A DNA stretch of 64,000 bases from Xiphydria camelus (lineage: Eukaryota; Arthropoda; Insecta; Hymenoptera; Xiphydriidae): positions 3,172,001-3,236,000 of the forward strand of contig OY783192.1 of the NCBI GenBank assembly GCA_963678675.1, given 5' to 3'. The position numbers were made by a program, and so were the translations under genes. This document shows, piece by piece, positions 12,551 through 25,200 of the stretch. The stretch's first letter is position 1, and every line of letters starts with the position of its first letter. The notes beneath the pieces were generated by a model. The model saw only the letters and a list, made by a program, of their open reading frames with translations, was not told the origin of the DNA and made no database searches.

Positions 12551-14628
12551 AACACTACTTTAATTATATGTATAACCCCACGAAAAAAAAGTATACATTA
12601 CCGGGGCTATGAATCATATCATCACGATTATTTTCAGTTACATCATGGTTGACAAAGTTCTGGAAATCGCGGTTATTTTTTGATACTTTTGTAGCGAAAA
12701 TACAGTAAAAACTGAAATGTAACCAGATTGTGTTTTGCTCTTTTAATTATTACCAAGAAATAACCACATCATTTTCAAATTTTTTAGTTTCGTCAGATGC
12801 GCTAGCGTATCCCTTTACTGCACGTCGTCCTATGTTCGGTCTCAAGGATAATACCCTGTAGGTACAGGTATTCGTACGTAGGCATGCATTTGTACATAGC
12901 CACGCGCGAGTATCTGGACCACGTTTCACGGTAAAATACCCTAATTACGAAGTTAATGGAAGTTTCGTGTCGCACAAAAAAAGTTCTCGGAAGCACGAAA
13001 TGAAGCTAGGTACGAATTCGAGATGGGAAACTCGCAGGAGGTAGAGACGCAACGCCTGCACGCAAGTGTACGCGGAACAGTTCGGTTAAAGTCGTCGACC
13101 TGGGACGTGCTCGACCGGCATTTCCCACCGATTCGAATGAGAAGAAATACGTTGTAGGAAAAGTTTCGACGAGAGGCATCAAATTATGCGTCGTTCAAAC
13201 GACATAAACGATTCGCCGCCGGGAGAGAAAGAAAGATTAGACCAAATTTAGAAATAGACACCGCGATGCAGGAGCTCGACGCGACTCTCCGTTGACTTGA
13301 CGAATGACCGGAAGGAAGAACGGTCACCCTCGGGGCACGACGAATGCTCGATAAGCGCGCGGCGCGAAGCGGAATAAAAATAGCTCGATTATTCCGTTGC
13401 TCGATCATCATTAGGCCATCGAGCATTCACGGGTTTCCATCCGTCACGGGTCCATTATCTTTCACGTCCCGGCGGGCCGTTCCTTTTAATACCGGAACAA
13501 ATCTTCGGCGGGTCGGGCGCGTAATAACGTAGAAAGTTCGATAAATAGTCATCATTCCGCGATTTACTTTCACCCGTTCGCGTTCGACCGTAAGGCGGTC
13601 CGTCGCCTTTATTGCTCGCGCAAAATTAGGTCAGGAATGAGAAGAAAAAAAATTCGACCTCCGCGGCCGGGGCGACGAGTCGACGTGGCAGCAAGATATA
13701 GGCGGGGAGGAAAGGGGAGAAAAGACGTTATTACCGTCGCTCGCGGAGGTGCATTTATTAGTAAAATTCCTACGAGTTTTTCTTCTACGAGTTTACTCTA
13801 GCATGAAGATGAGGACGACGACGACGTCGACGAGAGGCGAGAAGAAGCGACGGGACCATTCGCGAGCGACGTGAGTGTCTCGCTTTTGTCGCGACGAATG
13901 AGTATTTGAATTGTAAATTCCCGTCGAGAATTTTATCTTTCACGATTTTGACGTTTGAAGAATGACGTCCGAGCTCTCTCGCACGGGGAAACGGATTGTA
14001 TAGCAAACGCGGTGGTGTCGATGCGTACTCGTTAATCGTCGCTCGTGCTGACTGACGCGACGGTTCGAATCGGATGACGTATGTGGATGTGGGTATACCT
14101 GCTATTCCTACGGGCATTTATACAATTACGATATACTTCAATGAATCTTCAATAAAACGCATCGCCGTCGGACGATCGGATGAAAATATAATTAACGCAC
14201 GCTCGCGGCATCGCCATCCGTATCTGCCTCGTTCGACTAGCGTCGCTGCTACCTGGCAGGTCCGCGGAGGGATATAAGGAGAAAGGGAACCCAGGAAGCG
14301 CGGGAGAAATCGATAGACGGAGAATCCATAACTCATGTGCGATAAGACAGGTGTTATCCCGGGGCTTGTCCGACTCGATGTCATCCTATATCTCCCGTCG
14401 AAGTCATCTCGATGGATATATTTTATTTCGGATAGGCATCTCTCGCGTTAAGTGTTTTCGTGTGAGTCGACCTCGAGGTACGTGCAGGATACGGCGGTAA
14501 AAAATTTAGAAGGAGGCTGGGAATACACGTGGACCGTGGAATATGTTTATACGGAGAAAGAGGATTAGTACAAAATCATGGGAAAACCCATCACATTCGA
14601 GGTGTAATATTGAAGTTTTTAATAGACC

Positions 14629-14758
14629 ACAGCGTACTTTTTGCAGTTTGTAATAGTATAAATATCAGTTTGTACGGTAAAATGTACTAATTTCCTATTA
14701 ATATATGTCGGCTTTTACAGGTTTATAGTGTAACGAACTGTAAAAAGTACGCTGTATC
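14629..14758. mobile_element. Inverted-repeat element abutting Helitron 1
   Basis: ACAGCGTACTTTTTGCAGTT at 14631 pairs with AACTGTAAAAAGTACGCTGT at 14737; pairing continues weakly inward. The right end meets the Helitron 5' end at 14757. Confidence 0.6.
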
Positions 14759-15115
14759 CTTCTATTATATAAAATAGTTTTCGGATAAATGCGTGGACAA
14801 AACCGTGTCGCCAAAAACCCCGGCGACTTCGAACCGGATGCGCGAAGCACGGACGGTTGTTGAAGGAGGAGGAGGACGACGAGGACGACGACGACGAGGA
14901 TGGCGATGACAAGGACGACGACGACAAGGACGACGACGACGAGGACGATGAAAACGAGGGCGACGATGACGAGGACGACGACGACGAGGATGACGACGAC
15001 AAGAATGACGAGGACGACGACGACGTATTGAACGGAGAAGACAGCAATGACGTGATGCTGCTGAAAAAGCATGTGGGAGCGCCGCGATAGCGGCGCAGGG
15101 GCGATAGTCCCCTAG
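14757..15115 (+). mobile_element. Non-autonomous Helitron, 359 bp, with GAC expansion
   Basis: Starts TCCTTCTATTATATAAAATA and ends with a GC-rich hairpin (GCGCCGCGATAGCGGCGC) followed by CTAG at 15112-15115. Flanked by A (14756) and T (15116), the Helitron A/T insertion site. A GAC/GAG trinucleotide tract (14866-15027) fills the middle and gives an Asp/Glu-rich open frame. No Rep/helicase coding remains. Confidence 0.82.
14866..15027. repeat. GAC/GAG trinucleotide tract
   Basis: About 160 bases of imperfect GAC repeats with GAG, GAT, AAG and GGC variants. Reads as an acidic chain on the plus strand and Ser- or Val-rich chains on the minus strand. Part of Helitron 1, not a gene. Confidence 0.9.
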
Positions 15116-15549
15116 TTTCAAAAAGATTCAGGTATCGCTGAGCTAAAAGCACGGGTGAGGTTACCGACTGAGCGTTACACGCTCTGTGGTCTGCGCCGTG
15201 AGAGTCGAGCAGTTGCGCTCTTATGTAGAAACTCGTGCCGGGCCACTAGCGAGAACCGAGAGGGAGCGGCGCCACCTGGTATCTGGCCGCCACCGTTCAA
15301 ACAAGTCTTCGAGGATATTTACAAATTGTGTTACTTTAATTCAACGTTAACTCTCTGTTGGTCTCACCTTAATGAAGTGGTCCAACTAACCCGGCTATTA
15401 AAGGTTAGTTGAGCCACAGTATCATATTTATAATTTATAATTTGTCAACAATAAAATTGTAAGAAATTCATTTCATGAAATAATGCAAATTATATCAAAT
15501 ATTGAGAGATTATCGAATTGATGTTATCAGAGCATGACGGATTTTCCTT

Positions 15550-15696
15550 TCCTTCTATTATATAAAATAGTTTTCGAATAAAATTTCGAATTCGTCGACG
15601 ACGACGTATTGAATGGAGAAGACAGCAACGACGTGATGCTGCTGCAAAAGCATGGGGGAGCGCCGCGACAGCGGCGCAGGGGCTATAGCCCCCTAG
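15550..15696 (+). mobile_element. Second Helitron copy, 147 bp, internally deleted
   Basis: Same start (TCCTTCTATTATATAAAATA) and same end (hairpin GCGCCGCGACAGCGGCGC, palindrome GGGGCTATAGCCCC, CTAG then T) as the element at 14757, in the same orientation 435 bp downstream of it. It lacks nearly all of the GAC tract. The base before the start is T rather than A. Confidence 0.8.
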
Positions 15697-16289
15697 TCTA
15701 TTAAAAAATGCAATGTTTCACTTTAAGGAGCCCTGTTACTGGGACTCACTGTAAAAATTATTCATTTTTTTTCTCCGTGTAGTCTAATACCGTAAAAAAT
15801 TATAAATATCAAAACTCCACTAGTGGTTTGATTACAGTGCTAAATAGTTTTAAATATCTGCAGATTTATGGTACAAGCGTCGACTGAAATTTCATTGCAA
15901 ATTATTCCGTGAAGGGAAAAAATCCGATAAGGCCTCGTACTTCTCGGTGGTAAGAAAGGCAATTTAATTAAAACAATAAAGTTCTTGCGGAAAGGGGAGA
16001 AAAACAAGCCGACTCCGGCAGCCGTGATTGATGGATACACGCCGGTAGAAGAATAATCGTCCTACGAAGCGCGCCGGGAGCAACGGAGCCACAAGTCGTG
16101 GGACGTACCGGCGTCTAATTGTAATTTGACCGGAGCAGATCACACCAAGCGAAAGTGAAATACCAACGATAACGAGGTCGTTCTTCGACGGAGACGATCG
16201 GCGTGTAAAAGCAAGAACTAATTCATCTAAAACTTGACGAATTGAAATATCTAAATGATATTTTACTTTTGGCAGAAATTCATATTTAA

Positions 16290-16366
16290 CCATTAGAGGA
16301 CGGGGGTGGTCCCTAAACCACCCTGGGAACACAAACTATCTTAAAAAAATCCCCGTCCTCTAAAGG
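16290..16366. mobile_element. Minimal piggyBac-type element, 77 bp
   Basis: Flanked by TTAA at 16286-16289 and 16367-16370, the exact duplication used by piggyBac transposases. TIRs CCATTAGAGGACGGGG and CCCCGTCCTCTAAAGG match with one mismatch. The centre has its own small hairpin (GGTGGTCCCTAAACCACC). Confidence 0.82.
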
Positions 16367-16493
16367 TTAAGTAGAAAATTGGGCACGTCTGAAATTCGGG
16401 CTTAAATATCTAAATGTAGATCGCGATTCAATGATAAAAGGGATAAACACAATTTTTTTATTGGACTCCGCGATTTAAGCCTATAATAATATG

Positions 16494-16779
16494 AACTGAG
16501 AGAAATAATTGCTAATGTAAAAAAAATGTTTCTCGAATCAAGAACGTCTGATCTTATACATTTTTAAGAATACAGATTCACGATCGAAGAATATATATTC
16601 CTGATTCAATAATACCGTTGTGGGAAGAAGAAATTCTTTCTATGCAAAAAAAACAATTACTCGAGCCTATCGAATACAATATTTCCTTGCATGGCTTGCA
16701 TTGCTTGATTCTGCAATTATATCATGTTTTTGATTGAAGAAAACATTTTTTTTCGCACCAGCAATTATTTCTCTCAGTG
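16494..16779. mobile_element. TIR element family B, copy 2 (286 bp)
   Basis: Ends are inverted copies: ACTGAGAGAAATAATTGCT at the left and GCAATTATTTCTCTCAGTG at the right. The centre shares TTTTTAAGAATACAGATTC and a TATATTC-TGATTCAA-type segment with the copy at 30898. Confidence 0.85.
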
Positions 16780-18954
16780 TAAGGATGTATAGTTTAAAAA
16801 ATGCCGTTTGTGAAAGCCGATTTTGACCTTATTGGAATACTCGAACCAATATACTCTTATTTTTCTCCGCGCTCCAAAGAATATACGAGTACGTCCGGAA
16901 GAGATACAGCACTCGATTGAACGAGGGCACACATCGCGCGAGACCCTCGATAAAACGAGGGAGAACACCGAAGCTCCCTTATTTTCAACTCCCGTTTCTT
17001 CCTTTATATTACCTTCATAAAAGCGGAAAGAAAAGTCCAAGTGGAAGAGGAAGGGGCAGCGTAAAGGATTCCCAGATAAGTTTCACAACTTGCATTCCGT
17101 GAGGAAGAAAATTGGCACTGCCAGTTGAGGCTATAGTATACAAGCTGACGCGCGGACAATTAAACTCTAGAACTTCTTTGTTTTTCCATAAAAGCTACCT
17201 GCCAACAATATAAAGTATGTCAAGAAGTAGAAGCGGCAATGGAATATTCCAAATGATTCTCCGTCATAATTAATATACTACGGCATATTTACAAAAAAAA
17301 AACACGTACGTGTATTTCGATACTCGTGGATAAGGTAGTAGGTCAATTTTCCATTGCATTGAAACCCTACGTTAAGCCCAAAATGGTCTGTCAGTGAACA
17401 TTTCACCAACTTTAGAATCAAAATAAAAGCTTATGGGCTGAGTAGGCCAATGGTAGGCCAAATGGAATATCGAAAGCATCAAAATAGGGGTAAAATGTCG
17501 ACTCGGGTTACCGCGTTCCTCTTCGATGAAGTAATACGTACAATCGAAATGCTGATTTTCACTACGATTTAAGAAATATAAATCTATGATCCGATTTGCC
17601 ACGATCTACCATACAGGACGCAAGCGCAATCCCTGTCCAGGACCAACCGATTGATTACGGCGGAACGTGACGAAATCAGGCGATTTCGATGTCCTCTAAT
17701 CCGCGCGCGACGTGTTTGCTTGCGACCGTAGAACTCGCTTTACGGTATCGCGGGAAATTAATTGCCACCGGTCGCCCTCTCGCCCGAGCCGATCGCTGCG
17801 ATCGCACACGGATCGCGAAGCTCGCATCGACTGCCGCGTCTTCTCCGCGCGGGAACACCGCAAAGACCCGTGTCGTGAATTACACTTCCAGGTCGATCGC
17901 CCGTATCCCGTCCCGTGTACCGAAAGCGGAGATAGAAAGATTCGATCTCCCCGGAGAAGCCGCGGCTCTCGAATCCCCGTGCACGCGATACGACGTGCCT
18001 CGGCTACGGGGTCGAAGGCACCCGAGGTGCAAGATGTGAAATCCGATTAATGCCGACCGCTTCGGAAAGCCGCGATCGATACGCGGTAACTTAATATCGG
18101 CCGAAATATTATCTCCGCACTCGCGCGGCGGAAGCAATCTCGATCGATCGCGAGCTCGAATCGGGCGGGATACATCGAGCGCTCGCGTAGCGCGATTCTA
18201 CGTAGATGTGTACTGTCCACGCAACACGCGACTATACGCAATTACGCGGGGTACGAAGTAACGCACGTTCGTGGTTTTCTCCGATTTGCTTCGCGCATTA
18301 ACTGCGTTCGTCGTGCTCCACTGACGTTAACGCACACCTAAGCTCTTCGTGTACCTACACACCTATCCAACGTCTGTTTTATAGCTGCACCTTGCGACGA
18401 TGCACGTGGAACGTAAGCCACGCGATCTACGGCACGTTTTTGCGGTTCTCGCGGAGCGGAAAAATGTTAAGGTCGTATGGTAATCGTATACGGAGAATAT
18501 AACGGAACATAACGCGATGACGACGATTTTCTATTGTATGCCGAGAGAAAAATTTCTTCCGTCTCAACAAGCATTTCTAAAATATCACGTGATACATACA
18601 GTTCGATTCAAACGAACCTTGATTCGATTTAAATCTTATTTCACTGTTCGCTATGATGCTTATTTAGAGCAAACAGCTGTTCGTTTGAACTGAAAATTCA
18701 ATGCTATAGCGTGTCTTATTTAGACTTTCATCGAAAGTAGATCGGTCGAGAATTAGATCTACCCGCTGCGTGTGGTATTCATGAATATATAAGCGTCGAA
18801 ACTTGTTAAGCAGAGTCCAATTTACCGTCCCGCGTGAAAATAATTGGTACGTCATAAGGTGTATACATGGCAGAGTATGAGTAAGTGTCTATTTTCGTAT
18901 GGCAAACACGTTTTAGTGTGGAATTACAGTCTTAGTTTTTCACGAAAAGTCTTA

Positions 18955-19203
18955 CTGCCGTGTTAAGTTAAAAGGGCGTGTCTACAAAAAAAATCATTTT
19001 TCAGTTTATTCAATTTTATACAAGTCTGACACGAGTCTAATTTAGTCTAATTGTGAAATAGGCCAAAGTTTTTTATGTGTGTCAGCGTTTTATCACATTT
19101 ATTTTAAATTTCATTATCAGTGCAGCACGAAAAGAATTAGAAAAGCCCTAATATCTCAAAACTGTAAAAATGTCAGATACGCCCTTTTAACTTAACACGG
19201 CAG
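18955..19203. mobile_element. MITE, 249 bp, 25-bp perfect TIRs, CTTA duplication
   Basis: Ends CTGCCGTGTTAAGTTAAAAG and its complement; perfect for 25 bases. CTTA flanks both sides (18951-18954 and 19204-19207). Internal sequence non-coding. Confidence 0.8.
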
Positions 19204-22200
19204 CTTACTCTAGAGAATATCGAAGGTAGTCCCGTTGTACCAGAAACGTAGAATATTTTATAAACAAACTACGAAGGAAAATAATATACCAACCGTATCA
19301 CGTGTCGTGAAAATATGTGACAAAGGACCTCGTACACTCTCGTTACATTCTATTTCGAACATCGCTTGGGAGAAGAATCGTACCACATATACTCGTATTT
19401 TACAGTCCTTCGGTCGTCAGTCATTCTCGTACCGAGGAATCGCTGAAACTCGCATACCCATACATATGGTTGCGACGAGTGCACCGTACCTCGACGAGTG
19501 GAGGTTGTGACGGATAGCCCCTACCTGCAAACGCACTTAACCCCACGCTATCGCAGCCTGCACGTTATTCATTTCTCAAGTACGAACATCCTTGACTATA
19601 GAGGGTTCGTCCTTGGAAGCTGCTTCTTTCAGCTATTTAAAATTCAACCAACCCTTCGTTTTTTTCGATTGGCTGTATGGTATAACAGCTGAGGGATGCA
19701 TCGACAGGTTTATCGGGTTCGTCGCTTGAAATAACAAAGGTGTGGGTATTGCCATAAAATAAGTGAACTCTCAATATATTTCTATGAAATTTTCCAATAA
19801 GAGTTTTAATTAAAGGCGGTCGTTTCCGTTACTTGGGTGTTTATGTTAAAGAAGGTTGTTTCCAGAATAATGCGTCCTTTTGCTTATTAAATTTTGAAGG
19901 TAACTACGACATGCACGGAGAAATGTTCTAAATAAAATAAACTCTAAGCGAAACACATTTATCATCGAAATTAGATCACCTCTATTGAATGAAAAGGTGT
20001 AACGGAATGTACACACCTCCAAGCCACGTCTTAAAAGAAGTACCTACATTACACTGGAAATGTCAAGTGCAACCCAGAACCAATTACACTTACAGTAATA
20101 AACCGCGATGCATCAAAGTGGTCGCCACGTGCAGTTAACAACAGTTATCAAAGAAGCGCGATACATTATTACGGTAATTGCAATCACCACAGACCGTAGC
20201 TACGCGGCCAAGTCGTAACTAAGATTTAGATTGCGGATAAAGATACGAGACGGTTGGCTACACAATAGGTCGAGGCGGTCGAGATATACTATAAACCACA
20301 CAATCGCGAGTATCCTGAAAATCCACAGAATTACTCAGCAAATAACGCGAAAAGGGAATTCTGATAAGATCCTTTCAGCATGAAACGTATAATATCGCGT
20401 ATGCATACGTATTACGTATTTCCACATTTTTAATTTACAAAAGTATGAAACAATCTATTATATGGTACCTATATCGTACATGGATAGCAAAACGAAACAT
20501 ATCTACGCATACGCATCCTTTCGGCGTATATGTGACGTATATAAAGCACTGCTCCTTATTCCTGTTCCCTGTTCCTTCATCGTGAATAGGCCCGAAGGAC
20601 ACACGAAGCGTTTTTCACCAACTTGGCCACCACTCGGCCGTCGACTCGTGAAAATGTCGTCACTTCCAGGAGTAAAGTTCAACTTTAATGAAAATAATAG
20701 TATTTCAAAGAATGTATCCCCGTGCGAAGGTGGTAAAGTGGAAAAGTAATTTTATCGTTTTAATTTTAATAAAAGCGTCGACTGCCCTTTGTGAATGTTA
20801 CCGGCGGACTAATATATGCCACGCTTAAAAGCTTCCTTTCTACCGGTTTTATAATTACTGTGTAATGCGCGCTATTAAAATACCTACTCGCGCCCTTGCC
20901 TTGCCGAAAGTCGAAAAGCCTTGTACTCCTGACACTCACGTTAATTATTACGGCACGCGTGCGCTAATTCTGAAGAGTCATCGCGTTTAAAGACAATAAT
21001 CGGCAGAGTCAGGCTCCAGATCTCCGCGCTTATACAGGCCTCGTAATCTTTTCTGAGCACTCTCCGCGTGAGACGACTCAAATGCAGTGAGAAACGAGAG
21101 AGGAATACTCTCGGTACATTTTTTCAACAAACCGCACTCCTAAATTTCGAAGTTATTTCAACCGAAGCACAACTACAACGAGGCTTGGAGCTTCGGCGAA
21201 AGCAGCGCAAATCTGGCACCACTTGCGCAAAACTTTCGACAATTTCCGAGAGTTTGGTGCCCTGACGAGCGTCGAGTAACACGAGAGGAGTAGAGGGAGA
21301 AAGGAGAGAGAGGGAATGGCGGTGCCATAGCTCGCGTGGTAAACTATGCGTGTAATATGCAAGATTATTTTAGCCAGGAAACGAGCCGGGACGAGTTCTA
21401 CCGTCCGATGCATACCGAGAGTTTACGCTACCTTGGAATTTTAAGCTGCCATCGTCATTGCAAGTGCACGCGAAACAGACCCGCTACAGTTATGCAGTGG
21501 TCCGATCAACGGCAGAGTTCCCCGTGGCGGCGCGCCACGGCGGTGCGGTGTTCTCGCGGAAAATAAACTTTTCCAACGTATATTTCCGCCTACCAAGAAT
21601 CAGTCGCTGAACTCGTACCTGATCCCCGCGGGGAGCTCGGTCCCAATGACGCAATGGTTATCATTTTGAGACGATCCACACGGCGACTCGGCATAAACAG
21701 GACGCATCGCGAATTTAAATATTTGAATCTCCGTTGAGCGCTGCATATACTCGACGGGTTATACGAAATTACCGGCTATACGACGAAATGTCGAGATACC
21801 GACTGGAATCTCGACGACTCTCGGTACTTGGAAACTGTATCCAACGGATATTATTTGGTTATACTCGATTTGCAAAGCCTGCATAGTCAAGATATATAGT
21901 ATCTACTGAATGAATATATTTACTGTAGTGGATCGGATTAGCTCGGGTTACACGGGAGGGCATTGCGCCATTTCTCTCGAGAATTACCATCGACGTAGAT
22001 AGTAAACCTGACCATAATGTTTACGGACAAGGTGTTACTTCTCGACTCGATGGAGCATTTTCTTCGCTGCGGCGCGCGCCAGACGCGTTCTCGGATTCTG
22101 CCGTCTTTATTGAATCATTTCTCTTGTCACGGTGGTTCGTAAAAACAGAAATGACGCCTTCGGTAGTACCTGCGAGGAAAGTACAACGGCGGGCATTGAA

Positions 22201-25200
22201 AGAAATGTTGAACGCTCACGACCAGATGCTAACGGCTGCTTGGAACGCACGTGCGGTCGCGACAAGGAGGATTCCTTCGCAACAAATTGTGACGACTTTA
22301 TTCGTACATCCTAATGTAGAAGCACGGTAAGCAATGGCGAACGGTAGAAACTACTTTGATTAGAATTTTTTCGTAGATCGAAGTAAAATGTACTATTAAC
22401 CAATGCTTTCTTATACGTTTTCTTTGAGAAAGACGAAAACACATACATCATTTCACTAACTCCATAAGATCGTATACGCCACGTTACGCCTTTTTTGGCA
22501 CTATAAAAGCCAAAAGGGATTGTAAAAGAAAATAGTTCTCGCAACATACAAGTACGTAAAAAAGATCCAAAAATGATGAAATAACAATTTGAAAAACTAA
22601 AGGCAAAATGGCATATGTTTTCGTAATTTTTAAGAAACTTAATGCCAAAAGGGCGTATCGACCATATTCTACGCGCCCTTTTACTTTTAAATATCTTATT
22701 ATTTATTTTCACTGTATTTATTCGTATTTAGAAAAATTGAGTGAATAAAAAAATGTTTTATACGCCCTTTCGGTTTTATAGAAGTACTTTTTAGCGCATA
22801 CGATCTTTTAGCAAAAGTGACGCGATATGTACCTATATTTAAGAAATGACAAATTTATAAATATCTATAAAAATAAAAACTTAGTCATTCTCCAGATTTT
22901 AATGCACTTCAACCCCTCGTACCAATATACGAATTCGAAATGGAACGCAGAATTGAATAAGTACTTAAAAGACACTCGACTGCAATTCGAGCGTCGATCT
23001 TATCCGGCGTTAATTGCACTCACCTCGTGCAGTATGCCCAGCTCCTCCGTTTCTCCGATTTCTCATTAAGCTCGGCGAGTTCAAATACCAAAAAACGAAT
23101 ACCTTCTCCGCGCGCTCCTCCTTCGAGCGAGTACCTTCCACTCCCAATCGCAATCAGAGATCGGGAGGAGGTATTAGCAATTAAGATTTATCAACAACGA
23201 GCAATTTTGCAGTGTTATTAAGGATTTTATGTATGCAGCGAACACTTTACATATTTTGCTTCCGGCGATCAAACCCGTTCGTTTCAGTCGGCGCTAATGT
23301 CATTGAAAAACATTTACCCCGGGCAATGAATTAGTGATTCCATATTTTAAACTAAACGAGCTTTTAAAAATCCCGAAGTAATTGGCTATTTCTTGGAAAG
23401 AAGCGAGTTTGAGTGCGCCGCTTTCGTGGAATGATTACGCGCGTTATTTATCCAGAGAGAAATACGAAATTTTAATAATAAATTTGGTTCAAACGAAAAA
23501 CGAAGCACCATACGTGATGTTATAATTTTAAAAGAGCTGGAATTTTAAAGTCGAGTGAATACATATAACGGCATGTACATGACGCGAACTAAATGAATAA
23601 ATACAATCAAATCACATTCGTTAAAACTCATTTAGGAGACAAATTAAAATATAATTATTATTCTTATATTTAAAGACTATACAAATTTGATTTACATCCT
23701 CAACCAAAGCGTCCTTCGGTAAAATTATTAAACACTCTCTGCCTCCACAGATCTTTCACGCTACACGTATACCATCGATATATTCGGTAATATATCGTCG
23801 GAAACACGGATCGGCCATCGGCATCAATTATACGTAACTTGTAAGTACGACTACACTGTCACAAGGACACTGTTACAAGCTTTGTCTACTAATTCTCGTG
23901 ACTATAAATCTTATCGGTAGCTCCATCAAAAATACATATACATTCCTCATCCGCGCATCGGAAGGCAGCGAGCGTGCATTAGACATTCTGAGGCCCTAGT
24001 CGGGGCGTGGCAAAGCGCGTGGTAGAATTTAATATTCGATCGAATTGATATTCCCAGCGACCTCTCGGGATCTATCTCTCCCCGCCAATTCCTCTGTCCC
24101 CTTCGTCTCTCCTAATAACTTTTTCATTCACCCTGGCCAACGTCGAAATATGCAATTCAGATGTGTCAACGGATTTTAATGACGTACTCGAGCGCGAGAC
24201 AGAGGCAAAGGGATACACCCCCCTAGCTGGTATTAAATCTCTACGATTCACATTTTACATGGACCCGTACAGAAGCTGAAGATAAAAATAAGCGAATTTT
24301 TGAACATTTAAAAACGGTTTGGCCGTGTATTTTTCAGTCCTTTGAAGTACAAATGAAGTGAAAAACGAGGGCGTATACGAATATCGAATGCGAGAAGTAT
24401 ATATATAGCGTCACGAACAATATAAAGCCGGCTTTACATTTCGGCACACCCTCGTTGCGCACCCGAGTCGCGTAAAGCAGTTAACATCGATGACATTAAT
24501 CATCGAGGACAATCGTCCAAATCTCCCCCAGCATTTTCAATTATTTATTCCAGCAACACCTCTGGCTTCGTTTCACTTCGAAGATTGAATTCGAGATTAA
24601 AATACTCCATCGGCTACCGTACGCGAGCTCCAGCAGCGGTCGAATCACCCCGCGACGCCCTCCGTCCCGAGTATGATGACTCTTCGTCACTCTAATGGTC
24701 CCTCGCTTCGCTGCCGACACTCGCGTCGGAGGTGTCGGAAAATGTGGTAACCTTTTAGTCCCGCTGTACTCTCGCGGCAAGGACGCCTATAAAAGGGACA
24801 GCGCAGCAGCGCGCCACCCCCCTCCCGCGCACTCGTGGCAACTCGTATCTCCTGCACGTCACCCTCCTATGCGCGCATACGTACAACGCGAGTAACACGC
24901 GTCGCACGTATGTACCCGCGTATCGCGTTGTACGTGCATACGTACGCGCCGCGGTACGCTCGCGGCTCTCACGAGGTGAGGGTCACGGCACATGCGCGCA
25001 CCTTTATTGGGCAATATATTTCTTCGTATCACACACACGCCGAGCCCCGGTCCCGACTCGAGGTGGTTCGACCCTTGATTACCTCGGCGATAACTTATCG
25101 CGCAATCGGCGAGATGCGACATGATGCGCGACGGCCGGGGCTTACGTGACAAGGGGACAGCACTGATGCGGCTGTGTAGACCGGCACGCACCGTCGCACT

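Larger units (their letters stand above)
10022..19203. other. Gene-free stretch, Helitron pair and TIR elements
   Basis: No coding exon recognised. The most protein-like frame, an Asp-rich 77-codon frame at 14857-15090, is a GAC repeat inside a Helitron. 17640-18400 is strongly CpG-rich unique sequence of unknown role. Confidence 0.6.

Noticed and set aside
14857..15090. Asp/Glu-rich 77-codon plus-strand frame and its Ser-, Val- and Arg-rich counterparts on the minus strand
   Set aside because: All come from a GAC repeat inside a Helitron. The 3' part recurs in the second Helitron copy, so it is transposon sequence rather than a gene.
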